From positions 183,588,920 to 183,652,919 of the forward strand of contig JAVMKO010000002.1 of NCBI GenBank assembly GCA_032164245.1: 64,000 nucleotides of DNA, in the 5' to 3' direction. Made by a program: the position numbers and the translations under genes. A model generated the notes under the pieces. That model made no database searches. It saw nothing but the letters and a program-made list of their open reading frames with translations, and had not been told where the DNA came from. Each line of letters opens with the position of its first letter. Position 1 is the stretch's first letter. Of this stretch, positions 59,644 to 64,000 are shown in pieces. This stretch comes from Sternotherus odoratus. Taxonomy: Eukaryota; Chordata; Testudines; Kinosternidae.

Positions 59644-59965
59644 GCTTTTGGCTGTTTAAAGGGCTGCTGGCGCTCTTTGTATGGGAAGCTGGACCTGGCC
59701 GATGACAACATCCCTGCAGCTATAGCCGCATGCTGAACTCTCCATAACATTTGTGAAGGAAAAGCTGAAAGATTCACTCAGGCATGGAACTCAGAAGTTC
59801 AACACCTGGAGGCTGAATTTGAACAGCCAGAGAGCAGGGCTATTAGAGGGGCCCAGTGCAGGGTTGCAAGGGTTAGGGATGCTTTGAGGGAGCAATCTGA
59901 AGCTGAAAGCCACCGTTAATGTTGGTGTCCTGCATGGGAATGAAGTGCATTGGTTCAAGGGGTTC

Positions 59966-60062
59966 TAGGTGTCCTGATTTTATAGGGACTGACCTGATTT
60001 TGGGGGCTTTTTTATGCCCCCCACCCCGTTCTGATTTTTTACACTTGCTATCTGGTCACCCT
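59966..60062 (+). mobile_element. Short TIR MITE ('ggtgaccagatgtcc' family), third copy
   Basis: Reads 'aggtgtcctgattttatag' to 'cttgctatctggtcaccct'. It has lost about five bases in the left terminus compared with the 15219 copy. It lies in the Harbinger element between the transposase and the Myb exon. Confidence 0.7.
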
Positions 60063-60229
60063 AATTGAGTCCAATGTTAGTAGGAATCTGTGTTTGCTAT
60101 GCTGGCTTGCAGTGTCTATTGCTTTCCTCAGCTAAGGTATCTTTTACTTTATGCAATAATAAAGAAAAGAAACACAACTGCTTGGGAAACAGAAAGGGCA
60201 GGAGGGTGGGGTGGGAAACGGTTCAATCA

Positions 60230-60786
60230 CAGATCTGCGTATGTCCTGTTCTCATACTCAGCCTTCCTGTCCGGAGTGCTGTGCACTGAGTGCCGCACTT
60301 CAGGATGGCTACACTGCACAGTGATGGGGGTTGAGTGCAGTGGGTAAGGGTCATAGTTTTCAGGGCTGGGTGGCAAAGCTACAGGTGTTGGAAGCAGCTG
60401 GTGGTGATAAGAACCCGGATGTTGGGGAAGGTGGGTTGAAGAGAGGGGGCACAAGGAAAAGAGTTTTGGGACAACGGTTGAAGAGAGGGGGCACAGTAGT
60501 ACTCTGCCTGCATAGCTATGAGTGCCTGGATTGAGTCCGCTTGGCGCTTCATGATGATTATCAGCCCATCCAGGCTTTGCTTCCATGCTTTCACTTCCTC
60601 TCCGCTCCCGCACTTTTAGATTCTCGTTAAGGGACTGCTGCATTATTTTATGCAGAATGTCTTCTTTGCTTCTCTGTGGCCTCTTCCTAATTCTTTGGAG
60701 TCTTTCGCCCGGTGATAACATGGATGGCTGAGATATCGAGGTTGCACATGTAAATGCAACACTTAACAGAAGCAGCATTGTTCACT
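60230..60786 (-). pseudogene. Harbinger Myb-like accessory protein, exon 2 remnant
   Basis: On the minus strand a frame runs from 60778 with SPGERLQRIRKRPQRSKEDI and then KIMQQSLNEN. Further on, in another frame, come IMKRQADSIQALIAMQAEYY and QPLSQNSFPCAP, typical of the C-terminal half of the Myb/SANT-like accessory protein of turtle Harbinger elements. It is preceded by 'attgctctttctag', which fits a splice acceptor with the intron ending at about 60787, so this would be exon 2. At least one frameshift is present. Exon 1 is not in this element. Confidence 0.7.
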
Positions 60787-61105
60787 CTAGAAAGAGCAAT
60801 GATTCCCCCGTACTTAAGGGCAAGCACAGTCTACAGAATAGCAGAATTTGCCTGTCCCAAAGTGAATGCACATAACCCATGGGAGCCCCAAAATGGCGAG
60901 TAAGCACAGAGGCAAGGGAAACTGATTGTTTCATGGCCCAACTGTCCCCTGGGTTTCTGTGTCTTGGGGAGAGCCAACAGCTGCAGGGGGCCCCTATACT
61001 GAACACTGTCCCCACATTTTCCACAGGAGTTCATCCTGGAAGATATCTCGCTGCTGAGGGTGAACTGGGAAGCAAGGGAGGGTCTTCTAGTGTAAAGCCG
61101 GAAAA

Positions 61106-61175
61106 CGTGTCTCTCACCAACAGACGTTGGTCCAATAAAAGATTAACTCACCCACCTTGTCTCTCTATCATTTGC
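61106..61175. repeat. Dispersed repeat fragment
   Basis: 'gttggtccaataaaagatta' with 'actcacccaccttgtctctc' is a widespread sauropsid repeat motif that I recognise but cannot name. It marks a break from the Harbinger element. Confidence 0.45.
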
Positions 61176-61634
61176 AGTTTTAAGTCTAATGAATTGTTAG
61201 GATTCTAGAGCTCTTTTATGGGTATCTTATTGTTTTACACACACACATACAAAAGTTTTGTCCTCAGAATTTTGTTGCTGTACACTGGGTTGTCTATGAA
61301 TCATTGCCAATGTTGTTCTTCAAAGCAGATGAACACCAGATACTCCAGACTTTTAAAAAACGATTCCTGTTTGATCCCAGCTAATACAATAATTAAAGTG
61401 ACACAGTTGACTGATTTTATGTATGAAGATATATTCTGTGATTCTTTCTCCACAGTTTCCAGTCTCAAAACTTTCATGGCTTCTTCTGGGCTGAATTTTG
61501 TTAAACTTGTGAAACATATATATTGAAAACTCATAGATAGACTTGCTATAGGTTATATGTGTGAAGCAAGCATGTCACAGAAGCCACTATCCTGCCCACA
61601 TCTCAGATGTGTAGAGATGAGGTGTCAGGGACTT
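61176..61634. other. No recognised feature
   Basis: AT-rich; the 102-codon frame at 61218-61526 has no domain. Confidence 0.35.
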
Positions 61635-61642
61635 CACAGAAG

Positions 61643-62083
61643 CAGGGCCGGTGCAAGGATATTTCGTGCCCTAAGCGAAACTTCCATCTTGCGCCCCTCC
61701 CCCCCCGCCGCCGCCACTCCCTCCGGAGTCCTGTGGCATGCCCCCAGCCCTCCTCCCCCGCCCCGGGAGCCCTGCAGCAGCTCCTCACCCCAGCTCACCT
61801 CCACTCCACTTCTCCTGCCTCTCGGGCTTGCAGCACCAATCAGTTGGTGTGCGCGGCAGCAGGGGCGGCATGCTCAGGGGAGGAGGTGGAGCGGAGGTGA
61901 GCTGGGGCAGGGAGTGGTTCCCCTGTGCACCCCACCCCTTATTTGCTGCAGGTGGCTCTCCCTGCGCCCCCTGCCCCAGCTCACCTCCGGTCCACCACCT
62001 CCCCTGAGTGTGCTTTTTGGTGCCCCCAAACACTTGGCACCCTAGGCAGCTGCCTAGTTCGCCTAGTGGATGCACCGGCCCTG
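61643..62083. mobile_element. hAT-type MITE with perfect 8-bp TSD
   Basis: Termini 'cagggccggtgcaaggat' and 'ggatgcaccggccctg' are inverted repeats. Duplication CACAGAAG is exact on both sides (61635-61642 and 62084-62091). Length 441 bp. Inside, 'agctcacctccactcc' and 'gcggaggtgagctggggcag' form a further inverted repeat. The overlapping frames of 60-162 codons are compositional. Confidence 0.92.
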
Positions 62084-62091
62084 CACAGAAG

Positions 62092-62719
62092 CCTCGACTT
62101 TGCCACCAGTCCTGCAGCAAAGTAGAAGTTAATGAGGCAGGAACTTCACAGAAGTCTCTTCTAACACTAGCTATCAAGGATGTAGAATGGTTGCAGTAGG
62201 GACATCAAAGAAACCTGTGCTTGACACCAGCCTTGCAGCAAGGACATATGGGCGCAGAAAGGCCCTCACAAAGGTCTATCTCCTGATATTTTCCCAGAAG
62301 CAGGCCATGCGGAGCCAGGAACACACAGACAGCTGCACTCTGACATCAGTTCTGCATCTTGATTTTGACTTTTTGCTCCAATCTGAGAAGGGAAAAAATT
62401 TTAAACTCAAATATTTACAGGAGGGACAAATCATTTCCTGTCCTACTGTAATTCAAAGCCACGCTATAGAATTCAATACGTATTATTCTCTACTTTAGAA
62501 TTCTAAAACACTTTAGAACACTAAAACCAGATTGTTTTCTAGTAACTTCTGTATGTGAAATCTTGGCCTCATGGAAGTAAATTGCAAAATTCCTATTAAC
62601 TTCAGTGGGGCCAAGATTTCACCTTATGGGCTGCAGACTAATTGCTATTGAGTCCTATTAGGGTCTTGAGCCAGCATATCACTTAAGAACTAGGCTATGA
62701 GTTCACTTAAAAACTAGGC
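62092..62719. other. Mostly unrecognised
   Basis: A foldback fragment at about 62562-62625 ('ttggcctcatggaagtaaat' and 'cttcagtggggccaagattt') is clear: its arms are imperfect reverse complements. Nothing else named. Confidence 0.45.
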
Positions 62720-62870
62720 TATAGTTTAGTCACGGCATAGTGCCGGGAAAGAGCACTCTAATAAAACCCACCTCCATGAGGTGTTTTTTCACCGCCATGA
62801 GCGAGAAGGTTGCAGCGCTGTAAAGTGCCAGGGTAGATAGTGAAACGTGAGCAATCTTATTACGTCAACG
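62720..62870. mobile_element. MITE fragment ('gcgctgtaaagtgccag' family)
   Basis: 'gttgcagcgctgtaaagtgc' followed by 'cagggtagatagtgaa' matches the right part of a turtle MITE, also seen at 63690-63885. Ends are not both resolved. Confidence 0.5.
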
Positions 62871-63689
62871 GGATGACTGATGTACATCACATGCTTAAGT
62901 GTTCTGCAGAATGAGGGTCTAAATCCCTTTAAAATCCTATTGGCTTCACCTCTATTAATTTTTATGTGATTTTTCCATAAAGGTGGAGGATCAGCCATTA
63001 TTAGGCTAGTATCCTCTAGTCTATCACCATTATATGCAGAAGACTTTAGCCATGAATTAATTTGTTTTGCTTTTAGGATTTTTTAAACCTCTGAAATAGA
63101 TGGATTTCAAGCGTGTGATTTGTTATTTCCCTAAGGCACACATAAAAAACGGATTAGATATTTCCGTCTAATTGTTCTGAGATTATAAATGTAAATAGCG
63201 TGAGGGACCCAGCCTATCAGCCAGTGGATGTTTCTATTACTTTTAATGAAATTAAACATGAATTAAGCCTATTGGAAGACTACAGCCTGGCTTTTGACAA
63301 ATGTATTATGTTGTTTTGAGTGCTGTAATTAATTTGATAAGATTGCTTAGTGGTGCTAGTAAACCAAATATATTTTTCACAAGGAAAATATTCAATGACA
63401 GAATGGTGTGTGCCTGAAGATGAAGCTTCTGTTCCTGAAGGATGTGTCTACTGCATTTTGTATCAATACATTAATTAGAATCCATGTCATGACTATGTCT
63501 CTAATGCTCACATTTGTTTACCATGCTGTACAGTGTACTGAGTTTATTATAAATCTAATGTTTTTACTGTTTCTTGATTGACTACCAACTATCCCAACTT
63601 TATGACTGATATAATTATTATACTTTTCTGCATTCACTGGTGTTACACGAAACCTACTCAAATGTCTACTTTTCTGTTACACTATGGGT
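62871..63689. other. No recognised feature
   Basis: AT-rich, no frames or repeats identified. Confidence 0.35.
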
Positions 63690-63885
63690 TTGTGTACACT
63701 TGCAATTAACAGCACTTCAACTTTGTCGCTCAGAGGTGTGAAAAAACACCCCACCCCCCCGAGTGCAGCAAGTTGCAGTGCCGTAAAGTGTCAGTGTGAA
63801 CAGTGCTCCAGCACTGGGAGCTATGCCCCTCGTTGAGATGGGTTTTTTTAGCTTTAGTGTTGCCAGGGTAGACTAGCCTGTAGAT
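63690..63885. mobile_element. MITE with decayed inverted ends
   Basis: Begins 'gggtttgtgtacacttgcaa' and ends 'gttgccagggtagactagcc'. The interior has 'agtgccgtaaagtgtcagtg' and 'gtgctccagcactgggagc', a stem-like centre. Related to the fragment at 62720 and, by its ends, to Harbinger-type MITEs. Confidence 0.55.
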
Positions 63886-64000
63886 GTCTTGACTTCCAAG
63901 TGAAACCTTCTGTATACTAAATGTATAAATCTAAATCATTCAAAGTAACTAGTGATTTTGGTTGCCTGATCATTGGCATTTCTTTGTGTTCTCAGTGGCT

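Larger units (their letters stand above)
57634..59919 (+). pseudogene. PIF/Harbinger DDE transposase pseudogene, split by a solo LTR
   Basis: An HARBI1-like nuclease of the DDE_Tnp_4 type. The N-terminal frame (57634 to about 58195) shows VWDDKQWLQNFQMRKATFM and VAVALWKLATPDSYRSV, then NQFGVGNST. The first catalytic motif DGTH is present (58202-58213) but one frame off. The block that should carry the second Asp is missing, with about 27 bp deleted near 58330. The next frame (58292 on) shows FPDQKITVGEVKMP and ILGDPAYPLMLQLMKPYTG. An LTR then cuts the gene at 58554. The frame resumes exactly after it at 59644 with a C-terminal block containing LDLADDNIP and HLEAEFEQPESRAIRGAQ, with one in-frame TGA (59734-59736), and ends at TAA 59917-59919. 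Not functional. Confidence 0.85.
57148..61105 (+). mobile_element. PIF/Harbinger element with transposase and Myb exon 2, interrupted by insertions
   Basis: A left terminus-like 'ggcctggtccacatttgagg' is at about 57149. The interior holds a 'gaactctgggataggtactc' motif, the transposase on the plus strand (57634 to 59919) and the second exon of the Myb-like gene on the minus strand (60786 to 60230), arranged tail to tail. The right part, with Myb exon 1 and the second terminus, is absent. A solo LTR and a short MITE have inserted into it. Confidence 0.75.

Noticed and set aside
60879..61208. 109-codon plus-strand frame
   Set aside because: It covers the predicted intron of the Harbinger Myb-like gene and an unrelated dispersed repeat, with no domain.
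61557..62177. 162-codon plus-strand and 130-codon minus-strand frames
   Set aside because: They span the borders of a hAT MITE with clear target duplications and result from its composition.
1..64000. CRISPR array, bacterial operon or prophage
   Set aside because: No evenly spaced short repeats with unique spacers, no dense coding and no Shine-Dalgarno-led genes; repeat content is clearly vertebrate.

Overview
This is vertebrate nuclear DNA with no host gene that I can recognise. It is a repeat-dense intergenic or intronic stretch, and the repeat mixture points to a turtle (Testudines). I see several CR1 LINE lineages, a DIRS tyrosine-recombinase retrotransposon, PIF/Harbinger DNA transposons with their MITEs, GC-rich hAT MITEs with 8-bp target duplications, solo LTRs, MIR-like SINE remnants and palindromic 'foldback' repeats. 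The assignment rests on family resemblance recalled from general knowledge, not on a database search. Almost every long open frame is either a decayed transposon protein or chance.

Layout. 1-3945: a DIRS element on the minus strand, cut by the window edge, with a nearly open gag reading frame rich in Ser-Arg repeats, a frameshifted reverse transcriptase and an RNase H piece; about 160 bp of its pol appears inverted. 4.3-4.9 kb: CR1 3' end. 5.9-9.0 kb: a MITE, AT-rich MITE pieces and a C-rich repeat. 9-11.7 kb: AT-rich, mostly featureless. 12.4-15.1 kb: an old LINE C-terminus, a hAT-like GC-rich element with a 54-bp tandem repeat, and further GC-rich repeats. 16.65-18.36 kb: a three-layer stack (AT-rich MITE, then CR1, then hAT). 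19.8-20.5 kb: a complete Harbinger-type MITE. 23.9-25.7 kb: two different solo LTRs 450 bp apart. 27.5-29.6 kb: a CR1 ORF2 pseudogene. 30-36.5 kb: small MITEs and CR1 tails. 36.6-38.2 kb: a hAT fragment, then half of a Harbinger element carrying the Myb/trihelix gene, with a hAT MITE inside. 41.3-42.6 kb: CR1 with an internal deletion. 42.9-43.5 kb: LTR-like with a 26-bp minisatellite. 45.1-46.0 kb: a 925-bp hAT MITE inside an RT relic. 46.3-46.7 kb: CR1. 47.6-48.0 kb: two MITEs. 48-57 kb: repeat-poor. 57.1-61.1 kb: the other half of a Harbinger element (transposase plus Myb exon 2), interrupted by a solo LTR that is itself interrupted by a hAT MITE. 61.6-62.1 kb: another hAT MITE. 62.7-63.9 kb: MITE tails.

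None of the coding remnants looks functional. The interest lies in the nesting, which target-site duplications resolve to the base, in the two complementary Harbinger halves, in the rearranged DIRS copy, and in several small inverted-repeat families present in multiple copies.
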